Below are positions 24,861 to 35,601 of a stretch of DNA of 64,000 nt, in pieces; the first letter of the stretch is position 1; the number at the start of each line of letters is the position of its first letter. The translations under genes were made by a program, and so were the position numbers. The stretch is from Archaeoglobus neptunius (GTDB lineage: Archaea > Halobacteriota > Archaeoglobi > Archaeoglobales > Archaeoglobaceae). The stretch is from positions 1 to 64,000 of the forward strand of contig NZ_JAEKIW010000010.1 in NCBI RefSeq assembly GCF_016757965.1, written 5' to 3'. Under the pieces are notes generated by a model. It was not told where the DNA came from. It was given only the letters and a program-made list of their open reading frames with translations, and did not search any database.

Positions 24861-26282
24861 TTAGTAGGTCTTGGCAAGGGCAGCCAGTCTACCTCTGCCA
24901 CCACAAATGATGCAGTTCCCCTCGGCATCCTCTTCGATCCACTCCGGCAACTCCTCGAACCAGCCAAGAAGACTTCCACCAGCTTCCTCTACAGTATGGC
25001 CGCATTCAGCATTGTTGCACAGGTGAAAAACAGCAACTCCAGTGCCCACCCACATCCTGACCTCCTCAGCAGATCTGGCAAATTTTATCTTTTCGCTCAT
25101 GTTCTGCGCAGCTCTTTCAAAAAGTCTTTGCTTAAGTTTCTCTGCCCACATCCTGACGGTTTCCTCATTTATCTCCGAAATGGGGATCTCAAATTTTTTC
25201 TTCTCGTCCCTAAACGATACAACTGCAGTACCCTTTTCTGCATCTCTCGGCCCTATTTCAATCCTTACGGGCACTCCCCTCAATTCCCACTTGTAGTATT
25301 TTGCTCCCGGCCTTTCTTCGCCGTCGTCCAGTACAACTCTGAAGGAACTTAGGCTCTCCTGTACTTTTTTACATGCCTCCATAACAGCCTCTTCCCTGCC
25401 CTTGTACAGTATCGGTATTATTACGATTTGTACGGGTGCCACTTCGAAGGGCAGAATCAGTCCGAGGTCATCCCCATGAACGCTTATCAACGCTGCAATG
25501 CATCTCTCGGATATACCGTAGCACGTCTGATGGGCGTAGTGGTGTTCTCCGTTTGGAGCCTCGTACTTTATATCAAATGTTCTGGCGAAGTTATCCGCCA
25601 GATGATGAACGGTTCCAATTTGAAGGGTTTTGCCGTCTGGCATTATCGTGTCAAAGGCAATGGTGTATGCGGCACCCGGAAATTTGTCCCATTCCGGGCG
25701 GCGTATGATCATGTGTGGTATTGCGAGAAACTCGTAAAACTCCTTGTAAAACCCTATGGCCTTTTTTACATGTTCTGCAGCATCATCAAAGTCTTTGTGG
25801 ACTGTATGCGCCTCCTTGAAAGATGTAATTTCTCTGAGCCTTATAAGAGGTCGTGTGTGCTTGGTTTCGTATCTGAAGGTGTTTACTATCTGGTAGATTT
25901 TCAGGGGCAGATCAGCGTGGTTTCTCACCCAGAGCCTGAACATTGGATACATTGCTGTTTCGCTTGTGGGTCTCAGAGCAAGCTTCACGTCCAGCGGCGT
26001 TAGACCACCGTGGGTAATCCAGTACACCTCATCTTCAAACCCTTTGATATGCTCGCCCTCTTTACCAAGCTCCGTTTCGGGAATCAGAGCGGGAAAGTAA
26101 ACCTCATCATGTTCTCTGTCCATGATCTCTCTGAGCTTTGAGTAGACAAGCTGTCTTATTTTAAAACCGAACGGAAACCACACATAAAGTCCCTTCACCG
26201 GGTATCTGACATCCATGATCTCTGCAGTCTGAATGACCTCGTGGTACCATTCTGAGAAGTTCTCCTTTGAGGGAAGGCTCAT
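24861..26282 (-). CDS. proS: Prolyl-tRNA synthetase, archaeal/eukaryotic type
   Basis: This 473-residue class II synthetase begins [15 protein letters not shown]. It has motif 2 around [31 protein letters not shown] before it, the anticodon-binding domain after about residue 280, and a C-terminal zinc-binding domain with CNNAECGH and CIICGG. It charges tRNA-Pro with proline. The frame is open 15 codons further upstream to a TTG, but the ATG at 26282 gives the conserved N-terminus. There is no clear ribosome site; an AT-rich element about 25 bases upstream suggests a near-leaderless transcript. Confidence 0.96.
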   Translation of the reverse strand: MSLPSKENFSEWYHEVIQTAEIMDVRYPVKGLYVWFPFGFKIRQLVYSKLREIMDREHDEVYFPALIPETELGKEGEHIKGFEDEVYWITHGGLTPLDVKLALRPTSETAMYPMFRLWVRNHADLPLKIYQIVNTFRYETKHTRPLIRLREITSFKEAHTVHKDFDDAAEHVKKAIGFYKEFYEFLAIPHMIIRRPEWDKFPGAAYTIAFDTIMPDGKTLQIGTVHHLADNFARTFDIKYEAPNGEHHYAHQTCYGISERCIAALISVHGDDLGLILPFEVAPVQIVIIPILYKGREEAVMEACKKVQESLSSFRVVLDDGEERPGAKYYKWELRGVPVRIEIGPRDAEKGTAVVSFRDEKKKFEIPISEINEETVRMWAEKLKQRLFERAAQNMSEKIKFARSAEEVRMWVGTGVAVFHLCNNAECGHTVEEAGGSLLGWFEELPEWIEEDAEGNCIICGGRGRLAALAKTY

Positions 26283-26332
26283 CAGAATTGGGAAGGGGAT
26301 GCAATATTTTTGTTTTTCGATATCCAAAAAAT

Positions 26333-26953
26333 TTATGAGGTATCTATCTCAACCGAGTTCTGGAGTTCGTTGTACTTCCTGACGGTGGCGATATTCCTCA
26401 TCATGTACGCCAGGTCGCCCTGCAGTTTAAGCTTGCCCTGCATGATCATCATGGTCGGATCGAGTTTCTTGAAGACCATCTCCTTGAAGGCCGCATAACT
26501 CCCGCTGAGCTTGAACCGCGCATCGTCCTTCTCCCCCGGAGCCACCGGCTCGGCCGCTCTCATTTCACCGTGCCAGAAGTCCAGCCAGATGTAAACAGAC
26601 GCACCCTTCACGTCATCGGCAGTCAGATCTGCAACTTTGGCAGCCAGATTCTCATAGTCAAGGGACTCGGGGTCCACATCATCGTCCAGCGAGAGACCGA
26701 GCTTTGACAGGAGATCTTCAAGTGGAGAACCCTTGTACTTTGTCCTCCTGTCTTTTGGCAGGGTGTAGATCATCGAGAGAAAACCTTTCAGAACCTTTGG
26801 TTTCTGGAAGTCCTTCAGGGCCTCTTCGTCCATCTCTATAACAATAAGATAGTCCCCCTCCCAGTTTGCAGCAACCTTCTTGTATTCCTCATCGCTGTTC
26901 ACGGCCTTCTTAACTTCATCCAACCACTCTTTGGACGGAAAAACAACTGCCAT
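26333..26953 (-). CDS. SCP-2 sterol-transfer domain protein
   Basis: This 206-residue protein opens [19 protein letters not shown] and ends with the SCP-2 hallmark [19 protein letters not shown] near 163-182. SCP-2 domains have a hydrophobic tunnel that binds lipids or fatty acyl chains. Archaeal members are uncharacterised; Archaeoglobus degrades fatty acids and alkanes, so a lipid-carrier role is plausible (inference). It lies 50 bases upstream of proS on the same strand. Its own promoter would lie in the 84-base gap shared with the divergent radical SAM gene. Confidence 0.8.
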   Translation of the reverse strand: MAVVFPSKEWLDEVKKAVNSDEEYKKVAANWEGDYLIVIEMDEEALKDFQKPKVLKGFLSMIYTLPKDRRTKYKGSPLEDLLSKLGLSLDDDVDPESLDYENLAAKVADLTADDVKGASVYIWLDFWHGEMRAAEPVAPGEKDDARFKLSGSYAAFKEMVFKKLDPTMMIMQGKLKLQGDLAYMMRNIATVRKYNELQNSVEIDTS

Positions 26954-27037
26954 GTTAAATGATTCACAGAAAACGTATTTTAAATTTTTGCAATTTCGTG
27001 TCAGGGTAGTTTAAATAACCCCTCACTTACACTCTAT

Positions 27038-28444
27038 GTGGAATTCAACCCCTTTGTCAAGAAGTACCGAAAGGGAATGAGGAGAGTGGCCTTAGTCTAT
27101 CCGAACAGGTACGTGGGTGGTATAGCCAACACCGGGTTGCAGTACATCTACGCTAAAATTAACGAGCTCGATGCCGTCTGTGAACGCTTCTATTCTGACG
27201 TCTTTGACGGTCTAAGAAGTGTTGAAACAGCAACCCCCCTGTCCGAGTTCGATGTTGCCCTCTTCAGCCTTCAGTACGAGACAGACTACTTCAAAGCCGT
27301 GGAGATCTCAAGGAATTTCAGGGGTCTGAAGATTGCGGGCGGTCCATGCGTTATGGAGAACCCGAAACCCCTGTTGAGGTACTTTGACGCCTTCTTTATC
27401 GGGGAGGTTGAGGGACACGTTGAGGAAATCCTAAACGCGAAAGATGTGGAGGATCTACAGGGTCTGCCGGGCATTTACACCGGAAGGGAAGAAAGTGTTA
27501 GGAGGGTTTATGCAAAGCTGGGAAAGCACATGCAGAGGGAGATAATAGGTTACGGGGCGTATGGACGATGCTTTCTGCTCGAAATAGGTAGAGGCTGCAT
27601 CAGGAGATGTAGATTTTGCATAGTGAGGCAGATCTACTTCCCACCCAGATGGAGGAAGAGGGAAATGCTTCCGGAGGTTGGTGAGGATAAGGTGGCGATA
27701 ATCGCCCCCTCCCCATCCGACCATCCGGAGTTCAGGGAAATACTCCAGCAGTACGTTGATGAGGGAAAGGAAGTTTCACCATCGAGCATAAGGGCCGACA
27801 CACTCGACGAGGAGCTCGTCGATCTTCTCAAGCTTGCCGGAGTTAAAACCCTTACAATCGCCCCCGAGGCAGCATCGCCAGAGTTGCAGGAGATTCTGAA
27901 CAAGGGTATAGATGCTGAGGATGTGTATCATGCTGCGGAGCTTGCGAGGGGTAGATTCGACAAGATAAAATTATACTATATGATAGGATTACCGGGGGAA
28001 AATTTCTCGGACGTGGAAGCTATAGTCGAGCAGGCAGTGAAGGTGAAGGGGTACGTGAGGAAGGTTGAGGTGTCCGTCAACCCCCTCGTTCCGAAACCCC
28101 ACACGCCAATGCAGTGGCTGCCCTTTGGTGGGAAAGAAAACGTAAAGGAAGGTATAAACGAGCTGCGGAAAAAACTGAGTTTAATTGCCGAGAGGTGCAG
28201 AAAAGCCGGAATTGAGACAGACGTTTCAGGGGTGAGGGAGTTTATCCTCCAGACCATACTTTCCAGAGGGGATGAGGATGTGGTAGAGGTTATGGAAGGG
28301 GCCGGTTACAGAAGGTTTGGAAAGTATCTCGAAGCCATTGACGTGAGCTCTGAGCTCCCGTGGGACTTCATAGACCATGGATACAGGAAGAGTTCGCTTT
28401 TGAGAGAGTATGAAAAAATCTTTAATCACTCGACCCAAGATTGA
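27038..28444 (+). CDS. B12-binding-like radical SAM protein
   Basis: This 468-residue protein has an N-terminal Rossmann-like region (VALVYPNRYVGG, then FDVALFSLQYETDYF) of the B12-binding type, then the cluster motif GCIRRCRFC with C187, C191 and C194 (canonical CX3CX2C). A TIM-barrel core includes TIAPEAASPELQEILNKGI and YYMIGLPGE. The family resembles archaeal COG1032 enzymes with unknown substrates. The start is a GTG at 27038; an ATG two bases earlier is out of frame. The CooC-like gene follows after three bases, so they are probably one operon with a DUF166 gene. Confidence 0.8.
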   Translation: MEFNPFVKKYRKGMRRVALVYPNRYVGGIANTGLQYIYAKINELDAVCERFYSDVFDGLRSVETATPLSEFDVALFSLQYETDYFKAVEISRNFRGLKIAGGPCVMENPKPLLRYFDAFFIGEVEGHVEEILNAKDVEDLQGLPGIYTGREESVRRVYAKLGKHMQREIIGYGAYGRCFLLEIGRGCIRRCRFCIVRQIYFPPRWRKREMLPEVGEDKVAIIAPSPSDHPEFREILQQYVDEGKEVSPSSIRADTLDEELVDLLKLAGVKTLTIAPEAASPELQEILNKGIDAEDVYHAAELARGRFDKIKLYYMIGLPGENFSDVEAIVEQAVKVKGYVRKVEVSVNPLVPKPHTPMQWLPFGGKENVKEGINELRKKLSLIAERCRKAGIETDVSGVREFILQTILSRGDEDVVEVMEGAGYRRFGKYLEAIDVSSELPWDFIDHGYRKSSLLREYEKIFNHSTQD

Positions 28445-28447
28445 ACG

Positions 28448-29194
28448 ATGAAGATAGCGATCTCGGGTAAGGGTGGTGTCGGAAAGACCACACTTGCGGC
28501 AATGCTTGCCCATCTTTTCGCCCGGGATGGGTACAGGGTAACTGCGATAGACTGTGATGCTGACATCAATCTTCCATCGGCACTGGGCATCATCGAAAAG
28601 CCAAAACCACTCTCAGAGTTACATGAAATCATTGAAAAAAGGGTTGTAGGTCCAATGGGGATGTACAAGTTGAATCCAAAGGTTGACGACGTCTTTGAGG
28701 AGCATTCAGTTTACAACGAAGATGGGGTACGTGTTCTGGTACTTGGAACGATTGAAAAAGGTGGAGAGGGGTGTTTCTGTCCGGAAAATGCCTTTCTAAG
28801 GGCGATTCTCAGACATGCCATATTCAAGCAGAAGGATGTTCTGATTCTGGATATGGAGGCAGGAATAGAGCATCTGGGTAGAGGAACGGCCAGGGGTGTT
28901 GATGTGCTTGTTGCAGTTATTGAGCCCGGAACCAGGGCCGTTGAGACACTTGAGAGAATTGAGAGGTTGGGGAAGGATATTGGAATTGAGAAAATAGCCG
29001 TGGTTGTGAACAAGTTCATCGAATCGGAAAAGGCCAGAGAGCTTGTGTCCAGGATAAGATATCCAATTCTGGGGTTCATCCCTTACAGTGAGTGTTTTGT
29101 AAAGGCGGATCTGGAAAATTTACCGCCGTATAAGGTCTGCGATACAGCGCCATTTGAGGAAATCAAAAGGAAGATTGAGGCGATGGTAGAATGA
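28448..29194 (+). CDS. CooC-like nickel/CODH maturation ATPase
   Basis: This 248-residue P-loop ATPase has the deviant Walker A GKGGVGKTT at 7-15, DCDADINLPSALG, and a GCFC pair (C109, C111) corresponding to the CXC of CooC. CooC proteins use ATP to insert Ni into carbon monoxide dehydrogenase and bind metal at the dimer interface through that CXC. Archaeoglobus oxidises acetyl groups through CO dehydrogenase/acetyl-CoA synthase, which makes this role fitting. It is sandwiched between a radical SAM gene and a DUF166 gene with close spacing and a four-base overlap. Confidence 0.82.
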   Translation: MKIAISGKGGVGKTTLAAMLAHLFARDGYRVTAIDCDADINLPSALGIIEKPKPLSELHEIIEKRVVGPMGMYKLNPKVDDVFEEHSVYNEDGVRVLVLGTIEKGGEGCFCPENAFLRAILRHAIFKQKDVLILDMEAGIEHLGRGTARGVDVLVAVIEPGTRAVETLERIERLGKDIGIEKIAVVVNKFIESEKARELVSRIRYPILGFIPYSECFVKADLENLPPYKVCDTAPFEEIKRKIEAMVE

Positions 29195-29835
29195 AACTCG
29201 GTGTGGTGGTGAGAAAAGGGCAGAGAAAGGACGATATTAAAATGTTTTCGAGATTTTTCGACCTGGCTGTTTACGAAATTCCTGCGGATCTTCCGGAGCT
29301 AATTGAAGAGCCCGAGAAAGTCATAAAGCTTCCGGATTATTTTGATGTGAACATGATCGTATCGTATGCTGCTCATCCTGATGTGAATCTTGAACTCATA
29401 AGGCAAGCTGCGGAAAGGGGGATTGGACTGATAGTCTTTTCTGGTGGAGCGAGGGGGGGAGCCTACAGGCAGCTTAAGGAGGAGGGAGAGAGAAGAGGAG
29501 TGAGAGTTGTTTGGGAGGAGATATGCTGTGCAACGCCAAAAATTGACGATCAAAAGTATGCTGAATTCTTTGAGCATTTTGGCAGCCCTGAAATGGAGAT
29601 TGTGGCGGAGAATGGGATAATTAAGGACGTGAAGGTTAAGAGATCGGCCTTTTGCGGGGCCACATACTTTGTAGCCGAGAAAATAAAGGGACTGAGCGTA
29701 GAGGAGGCGCCCACGAAGGCCGGTTACTTCACCCAGATCTTTCCGTGTCTGGCCCCCAGGGGTTTGGAAGGTGGCATTCACAAGGCTGCGAGGGCACACA
29801 AAAGGGCTGTGGAGAGAGCCATTGAGGGAAAATGA
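29191..29835 (+). CDS. DUF166 family protein
   Basis: This 214-residue protein matches the archaeal DUF166 group, sometimes misannotated as thymidylate synthase. Conserved cysteines occur in EEICCATPKI, SAFCGATYF and IFPCLAPRG, spaced as if to bind an Fe-S cluster or metal. A Rossmann-like N-terminus contains YAAHPDVNLELI and LIVFSGGARGG. The function is unknown. The ATG overlaps the CooC-like gene by four bases, so a part in metal or CODH maturation is a reasonable guess from context. Confidence 0.75.
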   Translation: MKLGVVVRKGQRKDDIKMFSRFFDLAVYEIPADLPELIEEPEKVIKLPDYFDVNMIVSYAAHPDVNLELIRQAAERGIGLIVFSGGARGGAYRQLKEEGERRGVRVVWEEICCATPKIDDQKYAEFFEHFGSPEMEIVAENGIIKDVKVKRSAFCGATYFVAEKIKGLSVEEAPTKAGYFTQIFPCLAPRGLEGGIHKAARAHKRAVERAIEGK

Positions 29836-29864
29836 ACACTGAAAAATTTAGATAGATTTATTTT

Positions 29865-32450
29865 CTAGAGTTCGATAAAAACAACACTGTTCTTCGTCTC
29901 CAGCATCTCCACTTCTCTCCCCTCAATGCTCCTCTCAACCTCTATATCAAACCATTCGGCTTTTATTTCTACATTTTCACCATCCAGAGATACTATGATC
30001 TTTCCTTCCCTTATGAATCTTTCCTTTTCCCCGTCAGTCAGCCCTTCAACAGCCTCTACAACTTTTCTTGCTTTGCCCCTGAACATTGGACCTAAAATGG
30101 CAAACTTGGGCTTAAGCTTCCTGACCCTGTCCCTGACCTCCGGCATCTCGCTCACGACCTCAACTGTGGAGTTCGTGGCCCCTTCAATGTCCCTCGTGTC
30201 GATGCCTTCATAGTTTGTAAACAAAACAAGCCTCTTCAATGGAGCGTTGAGGGCTATCCCCCTGTCATGCTTGTACTTTCTCACTGCTGAAACGATCTCC
30301 TTTATCTCCTCTCCGATTTTCTCTGCCTCCTCGTCGATCAGCGTTTCGTCAACAACGGGGTAGCTCTGGAGGTGCACACTTCCCTCCCTGAACCTGCTCC
30401 AGCACTCCTCTGCCAGGAACGGTGTGATTGGAGCAAGCAACCTCGTCAGCACGTCTAGAGCGTAGTAAAGCACGAACTTCGCAGCCCTCTTTTCCTCTTC
30501 GTTACCAGAATACAGTCTGTTTTTCACGATTTCGAGATAATTGTCGGCATATTCGTACCATGTGAACGTCCTGATTGCCTTAATGGCTTCATCGAATCTG
30601 TAGCTGTCCATATATCCTCTTACCTCTCCCACCAGTTTGTTGAGTTTGGAGAGTATCCACCTGTCTGCATCTCTCAGAAGTTCTCTGTCTTTGTCACTGG
30701 GTCTGTAGTCTGCAATATGCATCAGGGTGAACCTCGTTATGCTCCAGAACTTCTGCTGAAATCTGCTTGCGGCTACAACATCCTTCCAGGTGAATATGAT
30801 GTCATCCCCGATCACACCACTGGCAGCCCACTGTCTCAGCGCATCCACCCCGTACTTTTCAACAACCTCTTCAGGCGCTATGACATTTCCCAGACTTTTA
30901 CTCATCTTTCTGCCATCCTCACCGAAAACCATGCCATTGATGACGATCTCGTACCATGGTATCTGATTTTCCAGAGCAATGGACCTCAGAATGGTGTAAA
31001 ATGCCCAGGTTCTTATTATGTCGTGTCCCTGAGGACGGAGGTGAGTCGGATACTCCCTGAGATCGGGCCAGCCGCATATCATGAGAGATGAAATGCTGGA
31101 GTCCATCCACGTGTCAAGAACGTCAGTCTCCCCCCTGAAATCGGTTGATCCGCACCTGGGGCATGGTTCTGGTGGCTGAACAGCCGTGGGGTCCACTGGC
31201 AGCCACTCCTCTTTTGCAACGATCGTTTCACCGCAGTTGTTGCAGTACCACACGGGAATGGGGGTGGCGAATATCCTCTGCCTGCTTATCACCCAGTCCC
31301 ACTCCATCGACTCGACCCAGCTTTCCAGCCTTGAGAGCATGTGTTCGGGAACCCATCTGACCTTTCTCGCCGCCTCCAGAATCTTCTCCTTTTCAACCTT
31401 CACAAACCACTGTTCTGCAGGAATTATCTCCACAGGTGTTTTACATCTCCAGCAGACTCCGACACTGTGGTTTATTTCAACCTGTTTTAGCAATCTTCCC
31501 TCTTTCTTCAGATCCTCAAGAATAGCTTCTCTTGCCTCAGATATGGTCATTCCGGCATATTTTCCAGCTTTTTCATTCATTTTTCCGTCCTTACCAACAA
31601 TGTTTCTCAGTTCAAGTTTGTGTTTCTTCCACCACTTCACGTCCTGTCTGTCTCCAAACGTGCAGATCATCACAACTCCCGTTCCGAACTCTGGGTCCAC
31701 CTCTTCGTCCGTGATTACCTCTGCAAGGTAATCTGTTGTTGGCACCCTTACTTTCTTACCGACTATCTTTTTGTTTCTCTCATCATCCGGGTGAACAGCG
31801 ATAGCCACACATGCCGGGATCAGTTCGGGCCTCGTTGTGGCGATAATGACGTCTTCGTCAAATTTTATATAGTTCAGTTTTGTTTTACCCTTCGTGTACT
31901 CGATCTCGGCCAGGGCAATCGTCGTCTCGCATCTCGGACAGAAAACAACGGGATGATGACCTCTGTAGATCAGTCCTTTGTTGTACATTCTCACGAACGA
32001 AAGCTGGGTTTTTGAGTAGTATTCTGGATACATGGTGATGTACTCCTTGCTCCAGTCTATGCTGAAACCCATTCTTCTCGCCGTCTCCCTCATCTTCTCT
32101 ATGTTCTTTTCCGTGAACTCCACACACAGCCTTTTGAATTCATCCCTGGGTATGTCTCCCTTCTTGATTCCGTGGAGCTCTTCAACCTTTACCTCGGTTG
32201 GCAGTCCGTGGCAGTCCCAGCCCTGCGGGAACATAACCTCATAACCATTCATTCTCCTGTATCTTGCTATGAAGTCTATAATGCACCAGTTTAATGCATG
32301 ACCCAGATGGAAAGAACCTGTCGGATATGGGGGAGGAGTGTCTATAATATAATGTGGTTTTTTGGAGTTCCAGTCAAATCGGTACATCTCGTCCTTCCAG
32401 AGACTCAGCCATTTTTTCTCAACTTCCTGAGCGTTGTAGCCCTTCTCCAT
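29865..32450 (-). CDS. valS: Valyl-tRNA synthetase
   Basis: This 861-residue class I synthetase has HIGH-type [15 protein letters not shown] at the start, an editing domain inserted before about residue 360, CNNCGE and CPRCGS zinc ligands near 405-435, and the KMSKS motif in [10 protein letters not shown]. It charges tRNA-Val. The ATG at 32450 follows GGAGGTAA. No C-terminal coiled coil of the bacterial kind is obvious. It is flanked by a convergent DUF166 gene and, upstream on the same strand, an FAH-family gene. Confidence 0.97.
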   Translation of the reverse strand: MEKGYNAQEVEKKWLSLWKDEMYRFDWNSKKPHYIIDTPPPYPTGSFHLGHALNWCIIDFIARYRRMNGYEVMFPQGWDCHGLPTEVKVEELHGIKKGDIPRDEFKRLCVEFTEKNIEKMRETARRMGFSIDWSKEYITMYPEYYSKTQLSFVRMYNKGLIYRGHHPVVFCPRCETTIALAEIEYTKGKTKLNYIKFDEDVIIATTRPELIPACVAIAVHPDDERNKKIVGKKVRVPTTDYLAEVITDEEVDPEFGTGVVMICTFGDRQDVKWWKKHKLELRNIVGKDGKMNEKAGKYAGMTISEAREAILEDLKKEGRLLKQVEINHSVGVCWRCKTPVEIIPAEQWFVKVEKEKILEAARKVRWVPEHMLSRLESWVESMEWDWVISRQRIFATPIPVWYCNNCGETIVAKEEWLPVDPTAVQPPEPCPRCGSTDFRGETDVLDTWMDSSISSLMICGWPDLREYPTHLRPQGHDIIRTWAFYTILRSIALENQIPWYEIVINGMVFGEDGRKMSKSLGNVIAPEEVVEKYGVDALRQWAASGVIGDDIIFTWKDVVAASRFQQKFWSITRFTLMHIADYRPSDKDRELLRDADRWILSKLNKLVGEVRGYMDSYRFDEAIKAIRTFTWYEYADNYLEIVKNRLYSGNEEEKRAAKFVLYYALDVLTRLLAPITPFLAEECWSRFREGSVHLQSYPVVDETLIDEEAEKIGEEIKEIVSAVRKYKHDRGIALNAPLKRLVLFTNYEGIDTRDIEGATNSTVEVVSEMPEVRDRVRKLKPKFAILGPMFRGKARKVVEAVEGLTDGEKERFIREGKIIVSLDGENVEIKAEWFDIEVERSIEGREVEMLETKNSVVFIEL

Positions 32451-32511
32451 TTACCTCCGCACCTCCTGGTCAGGTTTTGAACTTGTGAAATATAATTTTT
32501 GCTCACAGGTT

Positions 32512-33261
32512 TCAGCACTCACAGCGGATTTGCCTGTCGATTTTTAGCACGAAATTCCTGAGAACTCCGATTTTTTCGATTTCCACTTCGACAACGTCTC
32601 CGCTTTTCAGCATCCCAACTCCAGCCGGGGTACCGGTGGCTATGACGTCCCCCGCTCTGAGCGTCATTATCGAGGATATGTATTCCACGAGCTGAAAAAC
32701 ATCGAATATGAGGTTTGATGTGTTCGATTTCTGCACGACATTTCCGTTAACCCTCGTCTGAATTCCCAGCTTTTTCGGGTTTACCTCGGCAATGTAGGGG
32801 CCGAGCGGGGCAAAAGTATCGAAACCCTTCGCTCTTGTCCACTGACCATCCTTTGCCTGCAGGTCTCTTGCAGTAACGTCATTAAAGCAGGTGTACCCCA
32901 GGATATAGTCCTCTGCCTCGCTTTCAGAGACGTTTTTGCAGTCCTCGGCGATAACGACTGCAAGTTCTCCCTCGTAGTCCACTCTCTGGGACTGGTTGGG
33001 CAGGATTATGCAGTCTTCGTGACCGATAACGGAAGAGGGAGGCTTCATGAATAAAATTGGCTCTTCCGGAACGGGCATATTCAGCTCCTCTGCATGATCA
33101 ATGTAATTAAGCCCCACAGCGACTATTTTGGTTGGCTCTACCGGAGGCAGGAACTTTACAGATGAGAGCGGTATTTCGTAGGAGTCGAAAAAGATAAATC
33201 CATCCGAAATATCAAATCTGCCTTCGTAAATTCTACCGTTTGCAACGAACCTGCCGATCAT
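32512..33261 (-). CDS. Fumarylacetoacetate hydrolase family enzyme
   Basis: This 249-residue protein has the FAH fold hallmarks: KIVAVGLNYIDHAEE, FMKPPSSVIG, the metal-binding DYEGELAVVI, GYTCFNDVTARDLQ and GDVIATGTPAGVG near the end. The family includes hydratases, decarboxylases and acylpyruvases that act on small keto acids with Mg; the substrate here is unknown. The ATG at 33261 follows GAGGAGATG; the frame is open 13 codons further but without conserved sequence. It lies upstream of valS. Confidence 0.88.
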   Translation of the reverse strand: MIGRFVANGRIYEGRFDISDGFIFFDSYEIPLSSVKFLPPVEPTKIVAVGLNYIDHAEELNMPVPEEPILFMKPPSSVIGHEDCIILPNQSQRVDYEGELAVVIAEDCKNVSESEAEDYILGYTCFNDVTARDLQAKDGQWTRAKGFDTFAPLGPYIAEVNPKKLGIQTRVNGNVVQKSNTSNLIFDVFQLVEYISSIMTLRAGDVIATGTPAGVGMLKSGDVVEVEIEKIGVLRNFVLKIDRQIRCEC

Positions 33262-33409
33262 CTTAACATCTCCTCTGAGCTTTCTCAAATGTTCCTGCAA
33301 TTCTCATTATTGTTCCGGCATTAACAGTGGTGTCGACGCCAGGACCATTTCGATGTTTCATAGTCTAAGATTCCCATAACGCTAAAAATCTTTACCCCGA
33401 GTACAGGGT

Positions 33410-34441
33410 ATGCTACTCATAAAAACCCAGAGAGGGATGGAATACGTTGCAGCATCCTACATTAGAGAAGCTCTTGGAGATGTGAAGATGGAGATAAGGC
33501 CCTCAGGCTTCCTCGGTCTGATCATTCTTTACAGCGACTTGGCAGAAAAAATTGATGGAATTCCTGAGATTGAAACAATCATACCGATTAAGGTGGAATG
33601 CAGTGCTGAACTCGATGAAATACTTTCAAAGGCAGAGATCATTGCTGAAGAGCTCAAAGGGGCAAGGACATTTGCCATCAGAACAAAGAGAAGGGGAACA
33701 CATAACTTCACGAGTCTCGATGTAAATCTGGACCTGGGAGACAGGATCAGAGAGCTTACAGGCTGTGAGGTGGACTTAAATTTTCCGGATAAGGCTGTGT
33801 ACGTTGAGATCATTGGAAAAAGGGCTTTTATTGGAGTAATCAACGGAGAGGAAGAACGTAAAAAGTACACACCTGAAAAATTTGATTCAAGAAAGCTTTT
33901 CGGTAAAATAAGTTTCATCCAGATGCCATACCTTGAAGATACAAAGGCCGCACTTGAGATTGGAGAGAGAATAGGTAGAGCTGCACAGGCTTTTGAAATT
34001 AAAGAGCTTATTTTGGCCCCCTATGATTATGTAAACGCATTTGAGCTTGAGTATTTTATAAAGGGGGTGAGAAGGGGGCAGATTGCAAGATATAAGGTTC
34101 AGGAGAAGGCCTATGCAAGAGAGGTAAGGAAGGTGCCGGTATTTGTGAGGGATCTCTATCAGGTGGCAAGGGACAAGAGAAGAAGGAGGAATATCCTCAT
34201 AGTTACCGATCCAACAGGTAGGCAGCTTTCGGAGGTAAAAGAGGAGATTGTAAGAAAAATGAAGTTTGCGGATGAGATTGTTGTTTTTGCTGGAAGCAGA
34301 AAAGGCATACCGAAAGGTATCTTTCGACTTGCAGACTTTGTTGTTGATTTAACTCCCTACATAACCTTTGCCACCGAGCAGACAATACCCGTCACACTTT
34401 CCGCCCTGCTGACTGTGGTTGAAGAGGAGGAAGGCTCTTGA
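33410..34441 (+). CDS. THUMP plus SPOUT-type RNA methyltransferase-like protein (COG1818)
   Basis: This 343-residue protein has an N-terminal THUMP-type RNA-binding region (AIRTKRRGTHNFTSLDVN and FPDKAVYVEIIGKRAFIGV near 85-145). A C-terminal part fits a SPOUT-like fold (RRNILIVTDPTGRQLSEVK, GSRKGIPKG, ADFVVDLTPYITFATEQT). It is probably an RNA-modifying or RNA-binding enzyme, perhaps for tRNA or rRNA; the catalytic role is not established for the family. The ATG at 33410 lies about 25 bases after an AT-rich element. Confidence 0.78.
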   Translation: MLLIKTQRGMEYVAASYIREALGDVKMEIRPSGFLGLIILYSDLAEKIDGIPEIETIIPIKVECSAELDEILSKAEIIAEELKGARTFAIRTKRRGTHNFTSLDVNLDLGDRIRELTGCEVDLNFPDKAVYVEIIGKRAFIGVINGEEERKKYTPEKFDSRKLFGKISFIQMPYLEDTKAALEIGERIGRAAQAFEIKELILAPYDYVNAFELEYFIKGVRRGQIARYKVQEKAYAREVRKVPVFVRDLYQVARDKRRRRNILIVTDPTGRQLSEVKEEIVRKMKFADEIVVFAGSRKGIPKGIFRLADFVVDLTPYITFATEQTIPVTLSALLTVVEEEEGS

Positions 34442-34547
34442 CACTCTGGAGAGCGGGTGAGGATTTATGCCATTCATCATAATGGCTGTCATCACTTCTC
34501 AGATTGGAGGGAAAGAGCTTTATATTTCTTGAATATCTGCTACTGCT

Positions 34548-34994
34548 GTGAAGGTTGCTCTTGGGGGAACTTTCGAGCCTCTGCATGAGGGACACAAAAA
34601 ACTGATAGATGTGGCAGTAAAGCTTGGGGGGAAGGAGATAACAATTGGAATAACAAGTGACAGGATGGCAAGAGCGAGAATGAGGAGTGTTTTGCCCTTC
34701 TCAATCAGAGCCGAAAATGTGAGGAGATATGTGAAGAAAAAATACGGTTTTGAGCCTGAAATTGTGAAAATTACCAATCCGTACGGAAAAACTCTTGAGG
34801 TCGACTTTGAGTATCTTGTGGTATCTCCTGAAACCTACGAAACGGCGTTGAAAATAAACGAAAAAAGGGCGGAGATGGGAAAGAGGAAAATCACAATTGT
34901 GAGGGTCGACTGGGTGATGGCTGAGGATGGCAGACCGATCTCATCCACAAGGATTAAGAGGGGAGAGATCGACAGATATGGCGGAGTTATCTGA
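34548..34994 (+). CDS. coaD: Phosphopantetheine adenylyltransferase, archaeal type
   Basis: This 148-residue nucleotidyltransferase has the T/HxGH motif as HEGH at 13-16 in GGTFEPLHEGH and the late ISSTRI motif near 131-136. It joins ATP and 4'-phosphopantetheine to dephospho-CoA. The GTG at 34548 begins the conserved first strand. The product lacks the bacterial C-terminus. CoaBC and pantoate kinase genes occur 13 kb downstream, so three steps of CoA synthesis are in this window. Confidence 0.92.
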   Translation: MKVALGGTFEPLHEGHKKLIDVAVKLGGKEITIGITSDRMARARMRSVLPFSIRAENVRRYVKKKYGFEPEIVKITNPYGKTLEVDFEYLVVSPETYETALKINEKRAEMGKRKITIVRVDWVMAEDGRPISSTRIKRGEIDRYGGVI

Positions 34995-35010
34995 ATTTGC
35001 GTTTTTTAAA

Positions 35011-35601
35011 CTACACGATCCACACTCTCCTTCCCTCCTCCACAAATATCTGCCTCGCAGCAATTTTGGCAAGCAGATCGCCGATTCTCTCAACGTGTCT
35101 CGCAGTTAAAGCTGCATTGACATCGCAGTGGTGTTCGATTTCCTCCATTGCCTCAACGTATATCGCATCTATTATGTTGTCTAGCTCAATCATCCTGTCT
35201 CTTAAACCGCTGGTATCGTCGTACCCTCTCCTGACCGTATTAAACATCTCTTTCAGGTGTTTTTCAGCCTCAAAAATGATGGTTGGAAGTTTACACTCGT
35301 ACAGCGATACCTCCTGAGCGAGATCAGCGATCCTCTCGTAGGATGACGAGATCCTCATCATACTGATTGCAAATCTCAGATCTCTCGCAACTGGCTGAAA
35401 TAGAGCTATGAAAGTCGTACAGGCGTAGTTTATATCGGTATCAAGAACGTCTGTCTGCTGTTCAATTTTGGATATCTCCCTTACGACTCTCTTGTTGCCG
35501 TTCATAGCTTCAAAAGCAAGTTTCACACTCCTTTCAGCAAGCTCGTGCATAACGAGAATATCATTTTTTATGGCCGTTTCCTTCTCTATCAACCTCTTCA
35601 T
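35011..35601 (-). CDS. phoU: PhoU-family phosphate regulator
   Basis: This 196-residue helical protein is a single PhoU domain repeat pair. The E/DXXXD metal-binding pattern is visible in segments such as [15 protein letters not shown] and [13 protein letters not shown]. PhoU dampens uptake by the Pst transporter. It overlaps pstB by four bases and ends the pstSCAB-phoU operon. GGGGAGGATAGG precedes the ATG. Confidence 0.92.
   Translation of the reverse strand: MKRLIEKETAIKNDILVMHELAERSVKLAFEAMNGNKRVVREISKIEQQTDVLDTDINYACTTFIALFQPVARDLRFAISMMRISSSYERIADLAQEVSLYECKLPTIIFEAEKHLKEMFNTVRRGYDDTSGLRDRMIELDNIIDAIYVEAMEEIEHHCDVNAALTARHVERIGDLLAKIAARQIFVEEGRRVWIV

Noticed and set aside
25428-26003. 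A 191-codon plus-strand frame opposite proS
   Set aside because: It is fully inside proS, lacks a promoter and has no family pattern.
34442-34547. Possible C/D box RNA on the minus strand (CTGAGAAGTGATGA near 34480)
   Set aside because: Only an adjacent D'/C'-like pair is present; no outer C and D boxes or terminal stem could be found.
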